A stretch of DNA of 64,000 nt, taken from the NCBI RefSeq assembly GCF_002797855.1, contig NZ_PGFB01000002.1, positions 496,001-560,000 on the forward strand. Reading direction: 5' to 3'. The notes below the pieces were generated by a model that saw nothing but the letters and a program-made list of their open reading frames with translations, was not told the origin of the DNA and ran no database searches. Shown in pieces: positions 54,952-62,949 of this stretch. Within the stretch, counting starts at the first letter, position 1. Each line of letters starts with the position of its first letter. The stretch comes from Compostimonas suwonensis (lineage in GTDB: Bacteria; Actinomycetota; Actinomycetes; Actinomycetales; Microbacteriaceae). Both the position numbers and the translations under genes were made by a program.

Positions 54952-55704
54952 CTAGCCCGTGCCCTCCTCGACACCGCGGAAGACGTCGGGGAAGTTGTCG
55001 AGCCAGGCCCAGTGGCTGAGCGGCCAGCTGACGACGAGGGCGCGGCCCACGACGTTGTCGATCGGCACGAAGCCCTTGCCGGGCTTGTCGGTGTTGAAGC
55101 GCGAGTCGGCCGAGTTGTAGCGGTTGTCTCCCATGACCCAGAGCGAGTCGGGCGGCACGGTCACATCGAAGTCGTCTTTGGAGACCTTCGTGTCACCCGG
55201 CGGCAGGTTCACGTACGGCGTCTCGTTGAGCGGCACGCCGTTGACGCTCATCTGCCCGAGCGCGTTGCAGCACACGACGTGGTCGCCGGGCAGGCCGATG
55301 ACCCGCTTGATGAGGTGGTCGTTGCTGTCGGGAGCCGTGAGCCCCACGAGGGAGAGCAGCCAGTCGACGCTCGCCGCGATCGGGTTGACGTCGGGCTCGG
55401 GCTGCGGCCGGAGCCATCCGCCCGGGTCTTTGAAGACGACGACGTCGCCGTGCGAGATGGGGATGAGGTCGGGCGTGAGCTCGTTGACGATGATCCTGTC
55501 GTCGATGACGAGCGTGTTCTCCATCGACTCGGAGGGGATGAAGAACGACCGGATCAGGAAGGTCTTGATGAGGAACGAGACCAGCAGTGCGACCACGAAG
55601 ATGATGAGGACGTCGCGAAGGAACAGAAGAGCGGAACGTTTCTTGCTGTTCCGTTTTTCTGGTTCCAGGCGATCTGATCGCGTGGTGAGTGTTTCGTCTG
55701 TCAT
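54952..55704 (-). CDS. lepB: Signal peptidase I
   Basis: A 250-residue membrane-anchored serine peptidase: an N-terminal anchor (DVLIIFVVALLVSFLIKTFLI), FFIPSESMENTL with the nucleophile Ser, HLIKRVIGLPGDHV with the general-base Lys, and MGDNRYNSADSR. A 45-residue N-terminal cytosolic region precedes the anchor. Standard place between rplS and rnhB. Confidence 0.96.
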   Translation of the reverse strand: MTDETLTTRSDRLEPEKRNSKKRSALLFLRDVLIIFVVALLVSFLIKTFLIRSFFIPSESMENTLVIDDRIIVNELTPDLIPISHGDVVVFKDPGGWLRPQPEPDVNPIAASVDWLLSLVGLTAPDSNDHLIKRVIGLPGDHVVCCNALGQMSVNGVPLNETPYVNLPPGDTKVSKDDFDVTVPPDSLWVMGDNRYNSADSRFNTDKPGKGFVPIDNVVGRALVVSWPLSHWAWLDNFPDVFRGVEEGTG

Positions 55705-55712
55705 TAAACCGC

Positions 55713-55750
55713 CTGAGCTCCCGACCCACTTTATCGGGTCGGGAGCTCAG
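55713..55750 (-). terminator. Terminator hairpin after rplS
   Basis: Fifteen-base perfect arms CTGAGCTCCCGACCC (55713-55727) and GGGTCGGGAGCTCAG (55736-55750) with an eight-base loop, between rplS and lepB. On the minus strand only GCGGTTTAA follows, so it may attenuate and not fully stop transcription into lepB. Confidence 0.7.
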
Positions 55751-55779
55751 TTCCGTTCACAGAAAAGCTGTGAATCAGA

Positions 55780-56127
55780 TCAGTTGTCGCGCTTCTCTTT
55801 GATCTTCGCCTTCTTGCCGCGCAGGTCGCGCAGGTAGTACAGCTTGGCGCGTCGCACGTCACCGCGGGTGACGACCTCGATGTGGTCGATGACCGGCGAG
55901 TGCACCGGGAAGGTGCGCTCGACGCCGACCTGGAAGCTGACCTTGCGGACGCAGAAGGTCTCGCGGACGCCTTCGCCCGAGCGGCCGATGACGACACCCT
56001 GGAAAACCTGGATACGAGAGCGAGTGCCCTCGATGATGTTGACGTGAACCTTGACGGTGTCGCCGGCGCGGAAGTCCGGGATGTCGTTGCGGAGTGACGC
56101 CGCATCGACGCTGTCGAGGATGTTCAT
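55780..56127 (-). CDS. rplS: 50S ribosomal protein L19
   Basis: A 115-residue L19: [59 protein letters not shown] and [21 protein letters not shown]. The ATG at 56127 is chosen because the family N-terminus starts there. A 223-base upstream region precedes it, which probably holds its promoter. Confidence 0.97.
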   Translation of the reverse strand: MNILDSVDAASLRNDIPDFRAGDTVKVHVNIIEGTRSRIQVFQGVVIGRSGEGVRETFCVRKVSFQVGVERTFPVHSPVIDHIEVVTRGDVRRAKLYYLRDLRGKKAKIKEKRDN

Positions 56128-56350
56128 GATTTTTCGCTCTCTGTACCCGCCACAGGTCGAGGACGATTCGTCGGCCCGCTCGCGCACGACGAGGCGTGCG
56201 CGGGAGCCGCTGGCTGGAAGAAAAATGTGTCCGCGAGTAGAACCGGCTCCCCTGTGGCAGAACCTGGCCGCGGCACAAGGGTCAATTCTGCCATGAAACC
56301 GGCCTCGTGCGCAAAGCTGCCGCTCGCGGCGGCCCCAGCTCAGGGCCGGA

Positions 56351-56851
56351 TCAGTGCTCCTCGCGCTTCTCCTCCACGACGATGATCGGGGTGTCGCCGC
56401 CGAGGTCGGGCGCCGCGGGCGAGCGGTAGCCCACGGATGGCGCGGGGCCGGCCGGCGCCGGATCGCCGAGCAGTCTGCGGCTCGCCGAGGCGAGCAACTG
56501 GGCGAGCGAGACCCAGAACACGGCGATCGCGCCGATGATCGTGAGCACGACGAAGAGGGTCGTGACAGGGGTGAAGAAGCCGAGCGCGATCATCGCGGCG
56601 TCCCACGCGGCGAAGACCGCGACATCCGGCCAGGAGAACGCCCGGGTCTGCCGCACCTCACGGCGGGCGTAGACGAGCCCGAAGAGCACGAGCATCACGA
56701 CGAAGAGCACGAAGGCGCAGACCAGGAGCAGCAGGAAGGCCCAGCCTCCCGGCGAGAAGACGCACCAGCCGACGAGCCACCACGCGGGGATCGCGAAGGC
56801 GGCGACAGACTGCCAGTAGAAGAAGGCGCGACGGAGTATCACCTCAACCAC
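56351..56851 (-). CDS. Hypothetical four-helix membrane protein
   Basis: About 166 residues from GTG 56851 (GTG 56842 is an alternative; neither has a strong Shine-Dalgarno). Hydrophobic stretches are [62 protein letters not shown] and [23 protein letters not shown]. The tail is charged (VVEEKREEH). No known domain recognised. Divergent from map. Confidence 0.65.
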   Translation of the reverse strand: MVEVILRRAFFYWQSVAAFAIPAWWLVGWCVFSPGGWAFLLLLVCAFVLFVVMLVLFGLVYARREVRQTRAFSWPDVAVFAAWDAAMIALGFFTPVTTLFVVLTIIGAIAVFWVSLAQLLASASRRLLGDPAPAGPAPSVGYRSPAAPDLGGDTPIIVVEEKREEH

Positions 56852-56940
56852 GATAGTCGCCGACTCTGATCGGCGACTGGGCGAATTAGGGCGCAACCCG
56901 CACGAGGTGAGAGCCTAGAACGACGCGAAAGGACCACCGA

Positions 56941-57723
56941 GTGATCGAGATCAGGACACCGGCCGAAATCGAGCAGATGCGCGCCGCCGGGAGCTTCGTG
57001 GCGAGCGTGCTCGAGGCGACCGCTGCCGCCTCCGCCGTGGGAGTCAACCTGCTGAGCCTCGACCGGCTGGCGCATCAGATGATCCGCGAGCGCGGCGCCG
57101 TGTCGACCTACATCGACTACCACCCCTCCTTCGGAGCGAGCCCCTTCGGCAAGGTGCTGTGCACCTCGGTCAACGACGCCGCGCTGCACGGGCTCCCCCA
57201 CGACTACAGGCTGCAGGACGGCGACGTGCTGAGCCTCGACTTCGCGGCATCCGTCGACGGCTGGGTGGCCGACTCCGCGGTCACGATCGTCGTGGGCACC
57301 CCGCGCGAGGAGGACCTGCGGCTCATCGAGGTGACCAGACGGGCCCTCGAGGCGGGCATCGCCGAGGCCCGGCCGGGTCGGCGCATCGGCGACATCTCGG
57401 CCGCGATCGGCGCCGTGGCGGCGGAGGCCGGCCTCGGCGTCAACACCGACTTCGGCGGTCACGGCGTGGGGCGCACGATGCACGGCGACCCGCACATCCC
57501 CAACAACGGGCGCGCCGGGCGAGGGCTGCCCCTGCGCGCGGGACTCGTCTTCGCGATCGAGCCCTGGTTCATGCTCGGAACCGACACGATCTTCACCGAC
57601 CCCGACGGCTGGACCCTGCGCAGCGCCGACGGCTCGCGGGCCGCCCACGCCGAGCACACGGTCGCCGTGACCGACGACGGCCCGCTCGTGCTCACGGCGC
57701 GGTCGGCGGGTTCGAGGCTCTAG
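56941..57723 (+). CDS. map: Methionine aminopeptidase type I
   Basis: A 260-residue aminopeptidase: [36 protein letters not shown] (metal Asp pair), [18 protein letters not shown] (His), [13 protein letters not shown] (Glu) and [14 protein letters not shown] (Glu). It is encoded opposite to the surrounding ribosomal genes and its TAG stop overlaps the trmD TAG (shared CTAG). A second copy near secY is common in this group, so this may be a paralogue. Confidence 0.93.
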   Translation: MIEIRTPAEIEQMRAAGSFVASVLEATAAASAVGVNLLSLDRLAHQMIRERGAVSTYIDYHPSFGASPFGKVLCTSVNDAALHGLPHDYRLQDGDVLSLDFAASVDGWVADSAVTIVVGTPREEDLRLIEVTRRALEAGIAEARPGRRIGDISAAIGAVAAEAGLGVNTDFGGHGVGRTMHGDPHIPNNGRAGRGLPLRAGLVFAIEPWFMLGTDTIFTDPDGWTLRSADGSRAAHAEHTVAVTDDGPLVLTARSAGSRL

Positions 57724-58436
57724 GCCTCTTCTGCGGGCTCGGGCGGCAGCAGCTCGGGGCGCACGCGGCGCGTACGTTCGAGCTGCTGCTCGCGGCGCCA
57801 GGCGGCGATCTGGGCATGGTGGCCGCTCAGCAGGATGGGCGGGACCTCGAGGCCGCGCCACTCGGCGGGCTTCGTGTAGCTCGGGTATTCGAGCAGGCCG
57901 TCGGAATGGCTCTCCTCGACGAGGCTCTGCGGGTTGCCGACGACACCGGGCACCAGTCGCCCGGCGGCCTCGATCATCGCCATGACGGCGACCTCTCCCC
58001 CGTTGAGCACGTAGTCGCCGAGGCTCACGAGCCGCACACGGGCACGGGACTGCGCGTAGTCGACGACCCGCTGGTCGATGCCCTCGTACCGCCCGCAGCA
58101 GAACACGATGTGCTCCTCCAGGGCGAACTCGCCGGCCGCGGCCTGCGTGAACAGCTCCCCCGCGGGCGACGGGAAGACGACGAGCGGATCGCCGTGCTCG
58201 GACGCCGCGTCGTCGAGGATCGCGTCGAGCGCCTCTCCCCACGGTTCCGGCCGCATGACCATCCCCGCGCCGCCACCGTAGGGGGTGTCGTCCACCGTTC
58301 GGTGACGGTCGTGGGTGTGGTCACGCAGATCGTGCACCCGCAGATCGATGATCCCGCGGGTGCGAGCCTTGCCGAGCAGCGAGATGTCGAGCACCTCGAA
58401 GAAGTCGGGGAAGATCGTGACGATGTCGATCCGCAT
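57720..58436 (-). CDS. trmD: tRNA (guanine-37-N1)-methyltransferase TrmD
   Basis: A 238-residue SPOUT methyltransferase: [57 protein letters not shown] and [32 protein letters not shown] form the trefoil-knot AdoMet site. Protects against +1 frameshifting. Follows rimM by 10 bases. Confidence 0.97.
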   Translation of the reverse strand: MRIDIVTIFPDFFEVLDISLLGKARTRGIIDLRVHDLRDHTHDRHRTVDDTPYGGGAGMVMRPEPWGEALDAILDDAASEHGDPLVVFPSPAGELFTQAAAGEFALEEHIVFCCGRYEGIDQRVVDYAQSRARVRLVSLGDYVLNGGEVAVMAMIEAAGRLVPGVVGNPQSLVEESHSDGLLEYPSYTKPAEWRGLEVPPILLSGHHAQIAAWRREQQLERTRRVRPELLPPEPAEEA

Positions 58437-58446
58437 GCTGGGCCGG

Positions 58447-59133
58447 CTAGTCGGTCTCGGTGCGGGCGGTGTCCGTGGCGTCTGCGGTTTCTGCAGCAGC
58501 GGCGTCGGCGTCGGTCGGGTCATCCGGCTCGGGGATGTCCGACTCGGGGATGCCGGCGGACTCGCCCGCCTCGTCGGCCGGGTCGTCCGGCAGCTCCTCG
58601 AAGAGCCCCACGGGCGGTGTGACCGTGAGGGTTCCCCCGTCGATGTCGACGGCGGGGACGATGGCCTTGACGAACGGCACCATGACGTCGCCCGTCGCGG
58701 TGTGCACGACGAGGAGGTCCTGGGCCGGCAGGTGGTCGACGCGGATGACGCGGCCCACTCCGACACCGTCGCGCAGAACCGTCAGGCCGACGAGCTGGTA
58801 GTCGTACCAGGCGTCTTCCTCGGTCTGGGCCTCGTCTACGTCCTGCTCGATCCAGAGGATCGCCTTGGCGAGCGCCTCGGCGGCCGTTCGGTCGGGCACG
58901 TCTTTGAAGAAGCCGACCGGGTGCCCGTTGTACCAGCGCAACTCGACGAGTTCGATGGACTTGCCGTGCCACGGCGAGCTGTCCGGCACCTGAAGCGAGA
59001 ACACGGCGCCCGGAACGAAACGTCGTTCCGGGTCATCCGTGAACATCTCGAGCTTGATAGCGCCCTTGAGGCCGTGCGCCTTGGTGAGGCGACCGACCCG
59101 CAGCTGGGTCTGTGCGGACTTCTTGCGACTCAC
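58447..59133 (-). CDS. rimM: Ribosome maturation factor RimM with acidic C-terminal extension
   Basis: A 228-residue 16S processing factor: [28 protein letters not shown] (RimM domain) and [40 protein letters not shown] (PRC-barrel domain). About 50 extra residues rich in Asp, Glu, Ala and Thr follow. Stop-start contact with khpA. Confidence 0.95.
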   Translation of the reverse strand: MSRKKSAQTQLRVGRLTKAHGLKGAIKLEMFTDDPERRFVPGAVFSLQVPDSSPWHGKSIELVELRWYNGHPVGFFKDVPDRTAAEALAKAILWIEQDVDEAQTEEDAWYDYQLVGLTVLRDGVGVGRVIRVDHLPAQDLLVVHTATGDVMVPFVKAIVPAVDIDGGTLTVTPPVGLFEELPDDPADEAGESAGIPESDIPEPDDPTDADAAAAETADATDTARTETD

Positions 59134-59369
59134 TAGAAGTCGGTGTCGACGACGTCGACCCGCACACGACGGCCGTCTGCGAGTGCAGCGACAAGGGTTC
59201 GAAGAGCCTTGGCCGTGCGGCCGGCCCGGCCGATCACGCGGCCGAGGTCCTCGGGATTCACACGAATCTCGAGGACCTCGCCACGCGGTGAGTTCTTCGC
59301 AACGACGTGCACATCGTCAGGGTGATCGACGATCCCCTTGACGAGGTGCTCGAGAGCGGGAGCGAGCAA
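59133..59369 (-). CDS. khpA: KH-domain RNA-binding protein KhpA
   Basis: A 78-residue RNA-binding protein: LAPALEHLVKGIVDHPDDVHVVAKN, then VNPEDLGRVIGRAGRTAKALRTLVAALADGRRVRVDVVD with the KH GxxG (IGRAGRT). The TTG at 59369 lies two bases after the rpsP stop and is the only plausible start, giving the normal length. Sits between rpsP and rimM as in other Gram-positives. Confidence 0.93.
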   Translation of the reverse strand: MLAPALEHLVKGIVDHPDDVHVVAKNSPRGEVLEIRVNPEDLGRVIGRAGRTAKALRTLVAALADGRRVRVDVVDTDF

Positions 59370-59371
59370 GG

Positions 59372-59818
59372 CTAGGCCTTCTCTGCGTCCGCCGCGGGCT
59401 CTGCGGCCTCGGCGTCGGCGGCCTCGGCGGCAGGCTCCTCGGCGGGAGCCTCGACCTTGGCGGGCGCCTCGGCCTTGGGCTTGAGCACCGGCTTCTTCTT
59501 CTCGTCGGCGACGAACTCGACCTTGGCTTCCTTGGTCTTGACCGTGCTCACGGCGTCTTTGTCGCCCTTGAACTTGCCCCAGTCGCCCGTGAGCTTGAGA
59601 AGGGCCTCGACCTGCTCGCTCGGCTGTGCGCCGACGCCGAGCCAGTAGAGGGCGCGCTCCGAGTCGACCTCGATGAGCGAGGGCTCCTCGGTCGGGTGGT
59701 ACTTGCCGATCTCCTCGATGACCCGGCCATCGCGCTTGGTGCGCGCGTCGGCGACGACGATGCGGTAGAACGGTGCACGGATCTTGCCCATGCGCTTCAA
59801 ACGAATTTTGACAGCCAC
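59372..59818 (-). CDS. rpsP: 30S ribosomal protein S16 with Ala/Glu-rich tail
   Basis: A 148-residue S16. The core [41 protein letters not shown] is canonical (family about 80-90 residues). The C-terminal 60 residues are Lys then Ala/Glu/Pro-rich ([31 protein letters not shown]). First gene of the rpsP-khpA-rimM-trmD operon; a 289-base divergent region separates it from the ligase at 60108. Confidence 0.96.
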   Translation of the reverse strand: MAVKIRLKRMGKIRAPFYRIVVADARTKRDGRVIEEIGKYHPTEEPSLIEVDSERALYWLGVGAQPSEQVEALLKLTGDWGKFKGDKDAVSTVKTKEAKVEFVADEKKKPVLKPKAEAPAKVEAPAEEPAAEAADAEAAEPAADAEKA

Positions 59819-60107
59819 AATTCTCCTGTGTGATGTGAGGTTTGGCGAACTGACAGCCGTGAGCGTGGGGGCACACTCGGCACAAGCTCTAGGGACTTCC
59901 GCACGGCCTGATTAGAGGGTCGGGCAGAACAGAAGTCGACTAATCATTCTGTCAGATAAAGCAGGCTTTGGGTAATCGGATCTCACCGGCACCGCGGGCG
60001 CGGCGCGTCGCGCTCCTCCCGCCGCATCCCGCACGTGAAGATACGAAGATGGTCGTGTAGTCCCCGCCTCCGCCGCGTCCAACGGCGCACCGATCGAAAG
60101 GCGCACC

Positions 60108-61244
60108 ATGGAAATCGAGTTCGCGCAGTCGGAACGGTCCACCGTCGGCATCGAGTGGGAGATCGCCCTCGTCGACCGGGCCTCGGGAGACCTCGTCTCG
60201 GTCGCGGACGAGGTGCTCGACGCCCTCGCGGATGACGACGGCACGCGGCATCCGCGGATCACCAACGAGTTGCTGCTCAACACCGTCGAGCTCGTGAGCG
60301 ACGTGCACACCGAGGTCGGCGGTGCCGTCGCCGACCTGCTCGGCCAGATCGACGAGGTGCGCACGATCACCGACCCGCTCGACGTCGAGCTCATGTGCGC
60401 GGGAACCCACCCCTTCGGCCAGTGGTTCGACCAGAAGATCACCGACAAGGAGCGCTACCACAAGCTCATCGACCGCACCCAGTGGTGGGGCCGCAACATG
60501 ATGATCTGGGGCATCCACGTGCACGTCGGCATCGAGGAGCGCGACAAGGCCCTGCCCCTGCTCGGCGGCCTGCTCAACTACTACCCGCACCTGCAGGCGC
60601 TCTCCGCGTCGAGCCCGTATTGGGGCGGCGTCAACACCGGATACGCCTCCAACCGGGCGCTCATGTTCCAGCAGCTGCCCACCGCTGGCCTGCCCTGGCA
60701 GTTCGGCACCTGGGCGAACTACGAGGAGTACGTGCACGACATGATGACGACCGGCGTCATCGACGACTACACCGAGGTGCGCTGGGACATCCGGCCCTCG
60801 CCGCAGTGGGGCACCGTCGAGATGCGCGCCTGCGACGGGCTCTCGACCCCGCAGGAGGTGGGCGCGGTGGCCGCTCTCATCCAGTGCCTCGTCGAGCACA
60901 TGTCGACCGACCTCGACGACGGCCGCGAGGTGCCCACGATGCAGCCGTGGTTCGTGCGCGAGAACAAGTGGCGCGCCGCCCGCTACGGGCTCGACGCCGA
61001 GATCATCCTGGATGCCGCGGGGCACGAGCGCCTCGTCACCGAGCACATCGGCGAGCTCCTCGACGTCCTCGCCCCCACGGCCCGCCGGCTCGGCTGCGAG
61101 AAGGAGCTGGGCCAGGTCGAGCTCATCCTCGCCCAGGGCGCCAGCTACCAGCGCCAGTTGCGTGTCGCCGAGCAGAACGGCGGCAGCCTCCAGGCCGTCG
61201 TCAGCTCCCTCACCCACGAGCTGCGCCACGGCCTCGGCGCCTGA
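60108..61244 (+). CDS. YbdK-type carboxylate-amine ligase (glutamate-cysteine ligase 2 family)
   Basis: A 378-residue ATP-grasp-like ligase: STVGIEWEIALVDRASGDLV, LLLNTVELVSDVHTEV, CAGTHPFGQWFDQ, NMMIWGIHVHVGIEERDKALPLL and VEMRACDGLSTPQEVGAV are the GCS2 motifs. The ATG follows GAAAGG. Possible roles are gamma-glutamyl-cysteine formation or another gamma-glutamyl ligation; no mycothiol or ergothioneine genes lie next to it. Confidence 0.9.
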   Translation: MEIEFAQSERSTVGIEWEIALVDRASGDLVSVADEVLDALADDDGTRHPRITNELLLNTVELVSDVHTEVGGAVADLLGQIDEVRTITDPLDVELMCAGTHPFGQWFDQKITDKERYHKLIDRTQWWGRNMMIWGIHVHVGIEERDKALPLLGGLLNYYPHLQALSASSPYWGGVNTGYASNRALMFQQLPTAGLPWQFGTWANYEEYVHDMMTTGVIDDYTEVRWDIRPSPQWGTVEMRACDGLSTPQEVGAVAALIQCLVEHMSTDLDDGREVPTMQPWFVRENKWRAARYGLDAEIILDAAGHERLVTEHIGELLDVLAPTARRLGCEKELGQVELILAQGASYQRQLRVAEQNGGSLQAVVSSLTHELRHGLGA

Positions 61245-61251
61245 CCCCACG

Positions 61252-61309
61252 CGAGTAGACGCGAATCGGGGGTGCGGGACATCCCGCACCCCCGATTCGC
61301 GTCTACTCG
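61252..61309. terminator. Nearly loop-less 58-bp inverted repeat, probable bidirectional terminator
   Basis: Two 28-base perfect arms (beginning CGAGTAGACGCGAATCGGGG, ending CCCCGATTCGCGTCTACTCG) separated by only CA, between convergent stops at 61244 and 61311. The right arm ends one base before the stop codon of the LLM gene, so for that gene transcription enters the hairpin immediately after the stop. Confidence 0.75.
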
Positions 61310-61310
61310 G

Positions 61311-62105
61311 CTACTGATTCTTCGAGTCGCGCCAGGCGAGCCAGCGGCGGACGGGGGTCAGGTCGTGGTCGGGGCCCGTGATGCCTACCGTGAAGAGGCG
61401 GGCGCCGAGGGCGTAGAGCTCGTCGGCCTCCTCCTCGCTGCGGTTGCGGAGCTCCGTCGAGATCTCGATCTCGGCCGGGTCACGGCCGATCTCGTCGCAC
61501 CAGCCGCGCAGAACGCCCAGCTTGTGCTCGAGGGTCGCGGCGTCGCTGAAGCTGTGCCAGATGTCGGCGTGCCGGGCCACGATGCGCAGCGTCTTCTTCT
61601 CGCCGCCGCCTCCGATCAGCACGGGGATGTCGCGGGTGGGCGCCGGGTTGAGCTTCGCCCAGCGCTCCTCGATGCGAGGGAGGTTCTCGGCGAGCTTGTC
61701 GAGGCGCTGCCCCGGAGTGCCGAACTCGTAGCCGTACTCGTCGTAGTCGCGCTCGAACCATCCCGAGCCCGTTCCGAAGATGAACCGGCCCTCCCCGCCC
61801 TGGGCGCTGATGTGGTCGATCGTACGGGCCATGTCGGCCTGCAGATCGGCGTTGCGATAGCTGTTGCAGTTGACGAGCGCGCCGATCTGGATGCGCGAGG
61901 TCTGCTCGGCCCAGGCGGCGAGCATCGTCCAGGATTCGAAGTGCAGGCCGTCGGGCTCGCCCGACAGCGGGTAGAAGTGATCCCAGTTGAAAGCGATGTC
62001 GACGCCGAGCTCTTCGATCTCGGCCACGGTCTCGCGGATCTTCGGGTAGAGGGCATGCTGCGGCGCGATCTGCACGCCGATGCGAACGTTGTGAGAGGGG
62101 GTCAT
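61311..62105 (-). CDS. LLM-class (F420-dependent-type) oxidoreductase
   Basis: A 264-residue luciferase-like monooxygenase-fold protein: VDIAFNWDHFYPLSGEPDGLHFESWTMLAAWAEQTSRIQIGALVNCNSYRNADLQADMARTIDHISAQGGEGRFIFGTGSGWFERDYDEYG. Cofactor F420 is typical of this group in actinobacteria; whether this one uses F420 or FMN cannot be told here. Downstream of the META lipoprotein by ten bases. Confidence 0.88.
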   Translation of the reverse strand: MTPSHNVRIGVQIAPQHALYPKIRETVAEIEELGVDIAFNWDHFYPLSGEPDGLHFESWTMLAAWAEQTSRIQIGALVNCNSYRNADLQADMARTIDHISAQGGEGRFIFGTGSGWFERDYDEYGYEFGTPGQRLDKLAENLPRIEERWAKLNPAPTRDIPVLIGGGGEKKTLRIVARHADIWHSFSDAATLEHKLGVLRGWCDEIGRDPAEIEISTELRNRSEEEADELYALGARLFTVGITGPDHDLTPVRRWLAWRDSKNQ

Positions 62106-62115
62106 GCCTCCAAGC

Positions 62116-62838
62116 CTAAGCGCGCGGAAGCGTTCCGATCTGCACAGCGGACTCATCGAAAACGGTCAGCGTGTCGCCCTCGACGGTCGCCGTCGACGCG
62201 CCCACGAGCCAGGTGTCGACACCCTCGCAGAACATCATCGTGGAGGCCAGCTGACCGAAGGTCACGGTCGTGCCGTCGGAGGTCCAGGTACCGGTGAGGG
62301 TGTTGCAGCCGTCGCTGCCCGAGACGCTGCCGTCTTCCGACAGCACGAGCACGGGCTCGCCCGCGACAGCGGTCACCGAGCCCCAGGTTCCGACGACGCC
62401 GCCGGAGGAGTTCGTCGGCGTGGGCGCGGTGCCGGGGGTCAGCTCGACGATCGTCGCGCCGCCGGCATCCTGCAGCAGGAGGCTCGAGCCGTCGAGCTTC
62501 GCCTTCTTCGCCTGCGAGAACTGAGTGGGCAGGGGCGCGCCGCCGCAGTAGATCATGGTGCTCGGCCCGGCGGTCGTCGTGAGTGCGCCGTCGGAGGCGA
62601 TCTCCCAGGTGCCCGCGGTGCCGTTGCAGCCGTCGGAGCCCTGCCAGGTGCCGTCTTCCGAGATGTCGAGGAAGGGGTTGACGCCCACTCCGTAGCTCTC
62701 ACCCGTGACCCAGGTGCCCACGAGGTCGTCGCTCGAGATCGAGGAGCTGCTGCCGCCGGCCGTGGACGCGCATCCGCTCAATGCCACGACGGATGCCGCC
62801 GCGATCGCGATCAGGCCCGTGATGATGGTGCGGCGCAT
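62116..62838 (-). CDS. Lipoprotein with two META-like repeats (paralogue)
   Basis: A 240-residue exported lipoprotein with lipobox VALSGC. Two repeats each have VGTW (LVGTWVTGES; VVGTWGSVTA), SDGCN (GSDGCNGTAGTWE; GSDGCNTLTGTWT) and a MxxCxG segment (TMIYCGGAPLPTQF; TMMFCEGVDTWLV). The plan and motifs match the lipoprotein at 24930, showing duplication within this genome or family. Function unknown. Confidence 0.83.
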   Translation of the reverse strand: MRRTIITGLIAIAAASVVALSGCASTAGGSSSSISSDDLVGTWVTGESYGVGVNPFLDISEDGTWQGSDGCNGTAGTWEIASDGALTTTAGPSTMIYCGGAPLPTQFSQAKKAKLDGSSLLLQDAGGATIVELTPGTAPTPTNSSGGVVGTWGSVTAVAGEPVLVLSEDGSVSGSDGCNTLTGTWTSDGTTVTFGQLASTMMFCEGVDTWLVGASTATVEGDTLTVFDESAVQIGTLPRA

Positions 62839-62949
62839 GTGCTGAGCCCTCTCTGTGATGAACGACCGTCGGAACGACTGTCAGAGAGAATTCTTCCAGG
62901 AGCCCCGGCCTCGAATCTGTGACGAGGCCGTAGAACAGATAACGAAGGG

